The translations under genes and the position numbers were made by a program. From Endozoicomonas sp. Mp262 (GTDB lineage: Bacteria; Pseudomonadota; Gammaproteobacteria; Pseudomonadales; Endozoicomonadaceae), in the NCBI RefSeq assembly GCF_025643335.1, contig NZ_CP092489.1, forward strand, positions 4,474,501 to 4,538,500: a DNA stretch of 64,000 nucleotides. The letters are read 5' to 3'. Positions 46,205 through 53,359 of the stretch are shown here, in pieces. The notes under the pieces are model-generated. The model had not been told where the DNA came from. It made no database searches and saw only the letters and a list, made by a program, of their open reading frames with translations. Position 1 is the first letter of the stretch; the number at the start of each line of letters is the position of its first letter.

Positions 46205-47059
46205 CTATTTTTCTTCTGGTCGCTGCCGGGTAATCATCTTACTTACCGTTGAATAATGAAGCCCGAAAAAATCAGCAATGGCCTTTTGGGTATAACCACC
46301 AGAATTAAACGCTGCACAGACAGCCGCCTCTGCCGGTTCATAACCTTTTTGATAATAAGTTAATGGCTTGGCAGGCTTACGGCGCTGCTTATGGGGCACT
46401 TCTGAAAGAGTCTCACGAGTGATGGGCTTCTCAATATGCTGTTGCTGCTCTTCCACAAACTGATCGTCACCGAGATAGATCTGCTGCTTGAGATTTAACC
46501 AGATATTAATACCCACACCCTGCAACACAAACGCAGTAAAGCGCTCGCAGGCCTGCTTATGGTCATGGGAAAATTGCAGCAACATGGCATCAGTAGCCAG
46601 CCAGTCCGGAGAGGGAAGCTCACCCAGGGTATAAAGGTAACTGCTCCACTGCCATTCGTCAGGGCGATTGACCATACGAGCCCATACAGGGTTCAACACA
46701 ACATAGCGACTTAATTCTAGAAGGTATGCAGATTTATCAACAAGAATCCCTTTGTAGCGACCCTGAAACAGATGCCCAACCCGCCCATAACGGCGGTTAA
46801 ACTTCAGCGTATAAACACCATTCAACTGTCGCATACCGGCAGAGAGATTACCGTTGGGTGTTTCCACCACCACATGATAATGGTTGGACATCAGGCACCA
46901 GGAATGAATCACCCAGTGAAATCGCTCGCAGACCTCAGCCAGTACATCGAGAAATAGCTCAAAATCGGCTCCTTCACGATAAATAGCCTTACGCTCATTC
47001 CCCCGTGAAGTTACATGGTAAAGCGCACCTGCATACTCTATCCGCAGAGGTCTGCTCAC
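46205..47059 (-). CDS. REP-associated tyrosine transposase (RAYT 3)
   Basis: A 284-residue HUH/Y1 transposase with a GTG start (47059), nearly identical to RAYT 1 over most of its length. A short stretch (about 46585-46690) is instead identical to RAYT 2 (TPSPDWLATD, MVNRPDEWQW), so the gene looks like a mosaic formed by gene conversion between copies. Flanks: GTCAGGTCTTGATTCTTG at 46181-46198 and CAAGAATCAAGACCTGAC at 47119-47136. Confidence 0.92.
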   Translation of the reverse strand: MSRPLRIEYAGALYHVTSRGNERKAIYREGADFELFLDVLAEVCERFHWVIHSWCLMSNHYHVVVETPNGNLSAGMRQLNGVYTLKFNRRYGRVGHLFQGRYKGILVDKSAYLLELSRYVVLNPVWARMVNRPDEWQWSSYLYTLGELPSPDWLATDAMLLQFSHDHKQACERFTAFVLQGVGINIWLNLKQQIYLGDDQFVEEQQQHIEKPITRETLSEVPHKQRRKPAKPLTYYQKGYEPAEAAVCAAFNSGGYTQKAIADFFGLHYSTVSKMITRQRPEEK

Positions 47060-47410
47060 GTCTATACCCCAAAGAAATAAACAAAGAGCTATAAAAATAG
47101 AACAGCTTTATTGCTTGTCAAGAATCAAGACCTGACCCTGGCTTCTCTGATCAAACGATTAAACAAAAGAAGTAATAAAAGTAGAACAGGATTTTGGGGT
47201 GTCAAGAATCAAGACCTGACCCCGGTTTTTTGTTTAACGGTTTTTAACGGTTTTTAACGGTTTTTAATAGTGCAGGCTTTCCTAATAATCAATCCGCAAT
47301 GGTCTGCTCACACAACCCCTTATTCTTATCAAATGATTAAACAAAAGAAGTAATAAAAGTAGAACAGGTTTTTGGGGTGTCAAGAATCAAGACCTGACCC
47401 CGGTTTTCTC
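47060..47410. repeat. Cluster of three solo RAYT 5' ends and a RAYT start remnant
   Basis: CAAGAATCAAGACCTGAC occurs at 47119-47136, 47203-47220 and 47381-47398. The last two are each preceded by the same 45-bp RAYT leader (AAACAAAAGAAGTAATAAAA). Between them is a remnant of a RAYT start (ATCCGCAATGGTCTGCTCAC, 47291-47310, coding for SRPLRI on the minus strand) and a tandem run of GGTTTTTAAC (47227-47268). So at least one further RAYT was here and was mostly lost. The third end lies exactly where the gmd gene is cut. Confidence 0.8.
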
Positions 47411-47930
47411 CACGGTAGTTAACGGTGATCCAGTAGGCATACATTTTAGCAACAGCATAAGGGGAGCGAGGGTAGAACGGTGTGGTTTCTTTCTGTGGAA
47501 TCTCCTGAACCAGACCGTACAGCTCAGAGGTAGACGCCTGATAAAACCGTGTCTTTTTCTCCAGTCCCAGAAAGCGAATGGCTTCCAGCAGTCTCAGAGT
47601 ACCCAGAGCATCTACATCAGCAGTGTATTCAGGGGATTCAAAAGAAACCGCCACATGGGACTGTGCCGCCAGGTTATACACCTCATCAGGCTGAACTTCC
47701 TGAATAATACGGGTCAGGTTAGAGCTATCGCTCAAATCCCCGTAGTGCAGCTTAAAATTCTGGTTTTCCATATGAGGATCTTCATAAATATGATCCACAC
47801 GTTCTGTGTTAAAGGAAGAAGCACGGCGTTTAATGCCGTGTACTTCATAGCCTTTTTTCAACAGAAACTCAGCCAGATAAGAGCCATCCTGGCCAGTGAC
47901 GCCGGTGATTAATGCTACTTTTTTAGTCAT
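47411..47930 (-). pseudogene. gmd: GDP-mannose 4,6-dehydratase, 3' half lost
   Basis: Gmd makes GDP-4-keto-6-deoxymannose on the path to GDP-fucose. The N-terminal 173 residues are normal: [20 protein letters not shown] (NAD motif), [13 protein letters not shown], and the catalytic Y-x3-K region [19 protein letters not shown]. Exactly after NYR the frame enters a RAYT end repeat and terminates at 47337 after unrelated residues ([14 protein letters not shown]). About 200 residues are missing. The start at 47930 is intact. It belongs to the damaged polysaccharide locus. Confidence 0.85.
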
Positions 47931-47950
47931 TGGTTTACCTTACGAGGGGT

Positions 47951-48022
47951 TAACCACGGAGCACACGAAGTACACAAAGGAAGAAAAAGCTTTTCTTTGT
48001 GCTCTTTGTGATCTCTGTGGTT
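47951..48022. repeat. CACAAAG palindrome d, upstream of gmd
   Basis: TTAACCACGGAGCACACGAAG ... TCTCTGTGGTTT, an imperfect palindrome of about 72 bp. It is virtually identical to palindrome f (49629-49701) beside the glycosyltransferase end and similar to palindrome e (48812-48884). Before the TA insertions this was probably one intergenic palindrome between the glycosyltransferase and gmd. Confidence 0.75.
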
Positions 48023-48122
48023 TAAAAACACAAATTAATGCGCGGTGTACAGTGCAAGGCCTGAAAACCCCACTACCTTAAACCTGCATCAGAAAAATAA
48101 GCTGGCTAGAATATTGACAATA

Positions 48123-48138
48123 GTAACATATAGGTTAC
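48123..48138. promoter_or_regulatory. Candidate operator of the second HigBA pair
   Basis: Perfect dyad GTAACATATAGGTTAC (5-bp arms) directly upstream of the toxin start, next to a TTGACA (48114-48119) that could be a -35 box. This is where HigA-type antitoxins usually bind. Inference from position and symmetry. Confidence 0.5.
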
Positions 48139-48146
48139 CTTTAACT

Positions 48147-48479
48147 ATGACACTGAAAGTGGTCGAGTACATTCAGCCTGATGGCAAAAGCCCTTATGCT
48201 ACATGGTTTAACGCCCTGCCAGCTCAGGCAGCCGCCAAAGTGGCTACAGCCCAAATAAGGCTGGAAAGGGGCCTTACCTCATCGATCAAATGGTTCGCAG
48301 GGCTGGGAGAGTACAGAATCAACTGGGGTAAAGGACTCAGAATCTACCTTGCCAAAGACGGTGATGAGCTGATTGTACTGCTGGGTGGTGGAGATAAATC
48401 GTCGCAAAAACAAGACATCATCAAAGCAAAAGCACTGTTGAGCGAATACAAACAACGCAAAACCCAAAAACAGGTATAA
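48147..48479 (+). CDS. HigB/RelE-type toxin, second copy
   Basis: 110 residues from the ATG at 48147; the open frame upstream to 48045 covers the operator. It is a Gp49-like RelE-superfamily toxin: VVEYIQPDGKSPYATWFNAL, YRINWGKGLRIYLAKDGDEL and LLGGGDKSSQKQDIIKAKAL. It is not closely similar to the toxin at 45784. Toxin-first order with the antitoxin five bases on. Confidence 0.88.
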   Translation: MTLKVVEYIQPDGKSPYATWFNALPAQAAAKVATAQIRLERGLTSSIKWFAGLGEYRINWGKGLRIYLAKDGDELIVLLGGGDKSSQKQDIIKAKALLSEYKQRKTQKQV

Positions 48480-48484
48480 CTATT

Positions 48485-48808
48485 ATGCCCTTAACCCGAG
48501 ACTACAAAGAAACATTGCTGGAACGGGCACAACAAGACCCGGCGTTTGCCCAGGCGCTGCTTGATGAAGCCATTGGCCTGTTCCTTAACGGTGACCCGGT
48601 CACCGCTCGCATTGTGCTACGAGACCTGGTCAATGCCACCATGGGTTTTGAGGATCTGGCACAGCAAACAGAAAAAACCAGTAAAAGTCTCCACCGAATG
48701 CTGTCCGACCGGGGCAACCCGACGATGGACAACCTGGCCAAAATATTCACCGCCCTGCGACAAGCATTGAATGTTGATATCGTTGTGCATGTAGAGACAG
48801 CAGCCTGA
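48485..48808 (+). CDS. HigA-type antitoxin, second copy
   Basis: A 107-residue helix-turn-helix antidote: YKETLLERAQQDPAFAQALL at the N-terminus, then GFEDLAQQTEKTSKSLHRML and RGNPTMDNLAKIFTALRQAL. The gene ends three bases before palindrome e, so the HigBA pair lies neatly between two copies of that palindrome. Confidence 0.88.
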   Translation: MPLTRDYKETLLERAQQDPAFAQALLDEAIGLFLNGDPVTARIVLRDLVNATMGFEDLAQQTEKTSKSLHRMLSDRGNPTMDNLAKIFTALRQALNVDIVVHVETAA

Positions 48809-48811
48809 AGG

Positions 48812-48974
48812 TTAACCACGGAGCACACAAAGAACACAAAGAAAAGCGTTTTCTTCCTTTGTGTACTCCGTGTGCTCTGTGGTTCAAAAAAAATTAGTGA
48901 TGACGCTGACCCGCCAGGCCGTGATGGCGAGCCTTATTCTTGAATAAAAACTCAGAAATCTTACGGGTATTTTT
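48812..48974. repeat. Duplicated glycosyltransferase 3' end with palindrome e (repeat A, left copy)
   Basis: About 163 bp matching 49629-49790: the CACAAAG palindrome followed on the plus strand by the reversed last codons of the GT2 gene (minus strand reads FLFKNKARHHGLAGQRHH and TAA). The true gene end is the right copy. The left copy has no gene body. The DUF4160/DUF2442 pair lies between the two copies. Confidence 0.8.
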
Positions 48975-48992
48975 TACAGCCAACACCATTTA

Positions 48993-49256
48993 CTAAGCCG
49001 CGGGCTTCACCAGTTTGCCTTTAGCCTCAAGCTTCTTATAAAGACTCCTGCCACTGAACTCCAGACCATTCGGCCAGCAAAGAGCCCCTAGCTCCAGAAA
49101 AAAACGTTGAAAAAAAACAGTGTCTCCCAACGCATTGGTCAGACTGGTTTTTTGTGCCAGAACTTCATGGAAATCCATAACCCCAAAACTACCATCAGAA
49201 AAGTGCAGCTTAATCTCCACACCAGACTGGTAAACCGCTCGAGTTATTTTAATCAT
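48993..49256 (-). CDS. DUF2442 protein, putative antitoxin
   Basis: An 87-residue protein of the DUF2442 type (VEIKLHFSDGSFGVMDFHEV, LGALCWPNGLEFSGRSLYKK). DUF2442 genes commonly follow DUF4160 genes and the pair is regarded as a likely TA or TA-like module. It overlaps the DUF4160 gene by eight bases. Confidence 0.82.
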   Translation of the reverse strand: MIKITRAVYQSGVEIKLHFSDGSFGVMDFHEVLAQKTSLTNALGDTVFFQRFFLELGALCWPNGLEFSGRSLYKKLEAKGKLVKPAA

Positions 49257-49518
49257 TATCAGCTCCCGCTATACGCTCAAGTGGCTCGAGATTAATAGCC
49301 TTTCTCCAGTTTTCTTCCAACTCAGACCGATGAGATAAACACCACTCACCAACAAGCTTTGCTGCTTTTTTGGGTAAGTGGCCTTCCATAACATGACCAG
49401 TGGATATATCTACCAGCGCTTCATGCCCTTGATATGCTGCATGAATATGAGGAGGGGCATGGTCTGCATGGTACATCCGGATATAAATCCCGAAAAAACT
49501 GGATATCACTGGCATCAC
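49249..49518 (-). CDS. DUF4160 protein, putative toxin
   Basis: An 89-residue protein with the DUF4160 hallmark FFGIYIRMYHADHAPPHIHA followed by YQGHEALVDIS. It is paired by overlap with DUF2442. The pair sits inside duplicated glycosyltransferase-end DNA (repeat A). Molecular activity of the family is not established. Confidence 0.82.
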   Translation of the reverse strand: MMPVISSFFGIYIRMYHADHAPPHIHAAYQGHEALVDISTGHVMEGHLPKKAAKLVGEWCLSHRSELEENWRKAINLEPLERIAGADND

Positions 49519-49628
49519 AGTACTCTGTTTTAGGCACGATTATAGCCGTCAGGTTAGCCCAACCTCTAGCACGTATCAATCAACTAAACCGGAAATTTTT
49601 CATGATGAAAGCCCTGACCAAGGGTTCC

Positions 49629-49790
49629 TTAACCACGGAGCACACGAAGTACACAAAGGAAGAAAAAGCTTTTCTTTGTGCTCTTTGTGATCTCTGTGGT
49701 TCAAAAAAATTAGTGATGACGCTGACCCGCCAGACCGTGATGGCGAGCCTTATTCTTGAATAAAAACTGAGGAATCTTACTGGCGTTTTT
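49629..49790. repeat. Glycosyltransferase 3' end with palindrome f (repeat A, right copy)
   Basis: The native copy of the repeat: palindrome f (49629-49701) and the last 27 codons of the GT2 gene. It matches 48812-48974 with scattered mismatches, mostly in the palindrome loop. The 654 bp between the copies hold the DUF4160/DUF2442 pair. CATGATGAAAGCCCTGACC just before the right copy resembles a degenerate RAYT-4-type end. Confidence 0.8.
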
Positions 49791-50139
49791 CATAAACAAG
49801 GCCCGTGACCCGCCAACCTCATTCACCTTCAGCGCCCGATAATCTTCACGACTTTTATGGATAATGTTCTTTAGGGAGCGGTTACTGGCACCACCTACCC
49901 GCATACGAACCAGCACTTCAGGAATATAATGGGTCGTTACTCCGTGCCGTCCCAGATAGCGCAGCATTGAATCATAATCTGCCGCAATTTTGTAGTTAAG
50001 GTCAAAACCACCAAACTTTTCATAACAGCTGCGTTTCATATAAAAAGTAGGGTGTGGTGGCATCCAGCCCCGGGCCAGTTTCTTGCGACAATAATCACCG
50101 CTTTTCCAGTAACGGATAATCTGGCTTGATCTGGCAAGA
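49710..50139 (-). pseudogene. GT2 glycosyltransferase, C-terminal part (split by IS3)
   Basis: The C-terminal half of a family-2 glycosyltransferase: IIRYWKSGDYCRKKLARGWM, PPHPTFYMKRSCYEKFGGFD, IAADYDSMLRYLGRHGV and NIIHKSREDYRAL. This is the WcaA/WcaE-like pattern common in polysaccharide loci. The N-terminal half is at 51371-51768. The two halves are separated by the IS3 element at 50140-51370. Confidence 0.85.
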
Positions 50140-51370
50140 GTTTTCCGGACACTTTTTTACGCTGCCTCGGCAATTTTCTGTTCATATTTGAAAGGTGCCA
50201 GGTAGCCATTACCAGAGTGTTTTCTCTGGCGGTTATAATAGACCTCAATGTATTCAAAAACTGCCTGCTTCGCCTCTTCCCTTGTCTGGAAGTCTTCATG
50301 GTGAACAAGCTCAGCTTTCAGCGTATGGAAGAAGCTCTCTGCCACCGCATTATCCCAGCAATTTCCCTTACGGCTCATACTGCAAATAAAGCCATTTTCT
50401 TTCAGCAATTTCTGATAGCTTTCCGAGACATACTGGCTGCCCCTGTCACTATGTACCAGCAGCCCTTCTGTTGGCCTCCGCTTCCACATAGCCATCACAA
50501 GGGAGTCAGTGACCAGTGATGCCGTCATGCGATCTCTCATAGACCAGCCAACCACAGCCCTCGAATGCAAATCAATGAATACGGACAAGTACAGCCAGCC
50601 CTCCCGGGTACGAATATAGGTAATGTCTCCCGCGTAAGCCTCATTGGGCTGCTCCCGTTTGAAATTGCGGTTCAGCAGATTCTCGGCCACCGGCTTGTTA
50701 TGGCGGGAGTCTGTTGTTGCCTTGAACTTGCGCTTTGTTTTGCAAACAATGCCTTCCTCCTTCATTAGGCGACTGATTCGTTGACGGCTAACGTTTTTAC
50801 CCTGATCAGCAAGATCGTCTTTTATACGGCGCTCACCATAACGCTGGCGGTGTTTTTCATGTATCACGCGGATATCTGCCTTCAATGCACGGTCTTCCTG
50901 ACTTCGGTTCGATTCTGGACGAGAGCACCAGTCATAAAAGCCTGTGGTCGATACAGACATAACCCGACACATGGCAGTAATACTGAAGCGCTCCTGGTTG
51001 TCCTTAATGAACTGAAATTTCAGAGACTTTCTCTTGCAAAGAAGGCTGCCGCCTTTTTTAAAATAGCATGCTCCTCTTTGAGTATTTTCAGCTCTTTACG
51101 CAAACGTTTCACTTCATCATACACATGCTCATCATTTTTCCTGGGCTGATTAGCCACCTTATGGCGGTGGTACTTTGTTATCCAGGTATGCAGGGTATTC
51201 GCATTAACCCCAAGCTCCTGAGCAGTTTCAGTCACTGGCTTATCTGATTCAACTGCCAGCTTCACAGCAGATTCCTTGAACTCAGCAGTGTAATTTTTTA
51301 CTTTCTTTTCCGACATGCTTCACACCTTAGTAGGGTTTCAAGATTACCCTTGTTTGTGTGTCCGGAAAAC
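50140..51370 (-). mobile_element. IS3-family insertion sequence
   Basis: A 1.23-kb element bounded by 13-bp inverted repeats GTTTTCCGGACAC (50140-50152) and its complement (51358-51370). It encodes OrfA and OrfB with a -1 frameshift site and has interrupted a GT2 gene. No direct target duplication is obvious: outside bases are GGCAAGA on the left and TATAACC on the right, so a small rearrangement may have followed insertion. Confidence 0.9.
50157..51316 (-). CDS. IS3-family transposase OrfAB (-1 frameshift)
   Basis: OrfA (51316-51020) carries the helix-turn-helix (TAEFKESAVKLAVESDKPVT) and a leucine-zipper-like tail. OrfB (to 50157) carries the rve catalytic core: Asp in NEAYAGDITYIRTREGWLYL, Asp in LLVHSDRGSQYVSESYQKLL, Glu in NAVAESFFHTLKAELVH. 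The phase of A_AAA_AAG at 51059-51053 is correct for a -1 shift that joins ILKK to GGSLLCKRKSLKFQFIKDNQ. This is the standard IS3 arrangement and the element looks active. Confidence 0.9.
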
Positions 51371-51768
51371 TATAACCACTTCAGGCTGGTGTCTTCCTTG
51401 TTGACATAAACAAGGTCGCCGTAAACGGAATCGACCTTGTTTTTCTGGAAGGCTTTAGCTACTCGTTTCAGGCTGTTTTTATCCTGAAATAGATCATCGG
51501 AGTGCATAAACCCGACTATGTCGCCGGTGGCGTGTTTTACACCTTTGTTCAGGGCATCGTAAATGCCCTTGTCGGGTTCACTGATAAGGGTATGGATTTT
51601 TTTGCCGTATCCTTTGAGTAATTCAAGGGTACCATCGGTGGAGCCGCCATCGATCACTACCAGCTCTATGTTTTTATAGGTTTGGCTTAGGGTTGAGTCG
51701 ATGGAGCTGGCGATGGTGTTTATGTTGTTGTAGACGGCAGTGACTATGGATATTTTGGGATTTTTCAT
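51371..51768 (-). pseudogene. GT2 glycosyltransferase, N-terminal part (split by IS3)
   Basis: Begins at the ATG at 51768: ISIVTAVYNNINTIASSIDS, VVIDGGSTDGTLELLKGYG and GDIVGFMHSDDLFQDKNSLK are the GT-A nucleotide-sugar and metal (DD) motifs. The frame ends at 51370 after SLKW when it enters the IS3. The longer frame to 51801 lies in palindromic repeat DNA. Sugar specificity is unknown. Confidence 0.85.
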
Positions 51769-51777
51769 GGTTTTTTT

Positions 51778-51872
51778 AACCACAAAGACACGAAGGCACA
51801 AAGGTTTCTTTTTTTAAACCCTGTAAACAGGATTTGTTTATAAAAAACTTTGTGTCTTTGTGCCTTTGTGGT
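51778..51872. repeat. CACAAAG palindrome g
   Basis: AACCACAAAGACACGAAGGC ... GCCTTTGTGGTT with a loop of about 50 bp. It fills the gap between the wcaF-like gene and the split glycosyltransferase. A member of the same group as those at 32867, 33982, 47951, 48812, 49629, 59271 and 60463. Confidence 0.8.
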
Positions 51873-52424
51873 TCAACAAGAAATGGTTCTTTGGCGTTTG
51901 AGGATGGCAGGGTTGCCCTGATAGATACCGGAGGCTTCAAGGTCTTTGGTGGCAACAGAGCCTACAGAAAGAATACTGTGTTCATTTAAGGTAACACCAG
52001 GACAGACTGTGGCTTTAGCTCCAACCCAGCTACCTTGTTTAATGTGAATAGGCTTGATAATTAGGTCAAACGTAGATTTACTAAAATCATGGTTGCCGGT
52101 TAGAAGATAAGCTCCCTGAGAGATACAGCAGTGATCCTCAATAGTGACTTGCGCAAGGTTATCAATCCAGCATTGCTCACCAAGCCAAACAAAATTACTA
52201 ATAGTTAAAAACCAGGGGTATTTGACCTTGCAACCTGGCTTTATAACTACTCCTTTGCCAATATTTGCGCCGAAAAGTCTTAACAAACTTACTTTTATAC
52301 GATTAGGAATAGGAAGAGAATGTTCAAAAAAAGCAAAGGAAGTAATGATCCATAAAAGTATTTTTAATTTCCCAGCAGGCTGATACCAGCTGTTGTTATA
52401 ACTTGAAAGATTTACAGCATTCAT
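51873..52424 (-). CDS. WcaF-like hexapeptide acetyltransferase
   Basis: A 183-residue left-handed beta-helix acyltransferase similar to colanic-acid acetyltransferase WcaF: N-terminal YNNSWYQPAGKLKILLWIIT, then hexapeptide repeats (IGKGVVIKPGCKVKYPWFLT, NLAQVTIEDHCCISQGAYLL) and GSWVGAKATVCPGVTLNEHS. It uses acetyl-CoA to modify a polysaccharide precursor in the cytoplasm. It overlaps the upstream GT2 gene by four bases (ATGA). Intact. Confidence 0.88.
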   Translation of the reverse strand: MNAVNLSSYNNSWYQPAGKLKILLWIITSFAFFEHSLPIPNRIKVSLLRLFGANIGKGVVIKPGCKVKYPWFLTISNFVWLGEQCWIDNLAQVTIEDHCCISQGAYLLTGNHDFSKSTFDLIIKPIHIKQGSWVGAKATVCPGVTLNEHSILSVGSVATKDLEASGIYQGNPAILKRQRTISC

Positions 52425-53323
52425 ATGTCAATACCATAATCATCTTTAAGACAAGCTTTAATGGCTTCTTTGTTTTTACCTGCTTTACGGTAAATGTCAT
52501 AAATTTTGGCATCGACAAGGAACCGATACCAAAAGCCCTGAAGGAAATGCCATATCATCCCTTTTTTTCCGTCTAGAAAGCCCAGCCGAACAAAATATCT
52601 ATATATAAAGTATAGGAATGGTCTAATAAATAAAGGCATATTCGCATATTTTACTTTTAACCAGCGCTTCCTCTCTTCTTGGCTTCCAAAAAGCTTTGCA
52701 TCAACCTCATCATAATCTAAAAAGTTAAAAATGATATTCAATATATCAACCACTTCTCTGGTCGCATAATTGTTATGCTTGGTAGTCCACCAAGTTAAAT
52801 TATTTAAGTTGTCGTCCACAATGTCATGATCAAAGTTAACGGATGTTCCTTCCGTTAGTTTGATATGCTCATCCATCCAGCGTTTTTCACAAAAACCTTT
52901 TTTATGACGCCATAAGCGCAGAAGCCATGTGGGATAATATGCGCCATTTTTTATCCACTTATCCATAAAATGGACGCGCCGCTTTACATACACACCGTTT
53001 GTGTTTTCAGGCAATGAGGCGATTTTTAATTTTATTTCATTTGCAAGTTCTTCTGTGACATATTCATCAGCATCCATTCTCATTACCCACTCGGTATCGA
53101 TTGGGCAGTTATCAAGACCCCAGTTGTATTGCTCTGAGTAGTTTATCCATTTGTTTTGGTAGACTTGTGCGCCCAGTGATTTTGCGATTTTTACAGTTTC
53201 GTCTGTTGAGTATGAATCTACAACGAATACGTTAACCCCAATACTCTTTAAAGAAGTTATACATCTCTCAATGTGTTTTTCTTCATTGTAAGAAAGGATT
53301 AAAGCAGATACTTTGGTTGTCAT
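52421..53323 (-). CDS. GT2-family glycosyltransferase
   Basis: A 300-residue GT-A glycosyltransferase starting at the ATG at 53323 (or 53329). Motifs: VSALILSYNEEKHIERCITS, VFVVDSYSTDETVKIAKSLG, and the metal-binding WVMRMDADEYVTEELANEIK. A lysine/aromatic C-terminus and hydrophobic stretch (FIRPFLYFIYRYFVRLGF) suggest membrane association, as in polysaccharide enzymes. It is translationally coupled to the wcaF-like gene. Intact. Confidence 0.88.
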   Translation of the reverse strand: MTTKVSALILSYNEEKHIERCITSLKSIGVNVFVVDSYSTDETVKIAKSLGAQVYQNKWINYSEQYNWGLDNCPIDTEWVMRMDADEYVTEELANEIKLKIASLPENTNGVYVKRRVHFMDKWIKNGAYYPTWLLRLWRHKKGFCEKRWMDEHIKLTEGTSVNFDHDIVDDNLNNLTWWTTKHNNYATREVVDILNIIFNFLDYDEVDAKLFGSQEERKRWLKVKYANMPLFIRPFLYFIYRYFVRLGFLDGKKGMIWHFLQGFWYRFLVDAKIYDIYRKAGKNKEAIKACLKDDYGIDI

Positions 53324-53359
53324 TAACAAAAATGGGTGAAAGTCTCATATTGACCACAA

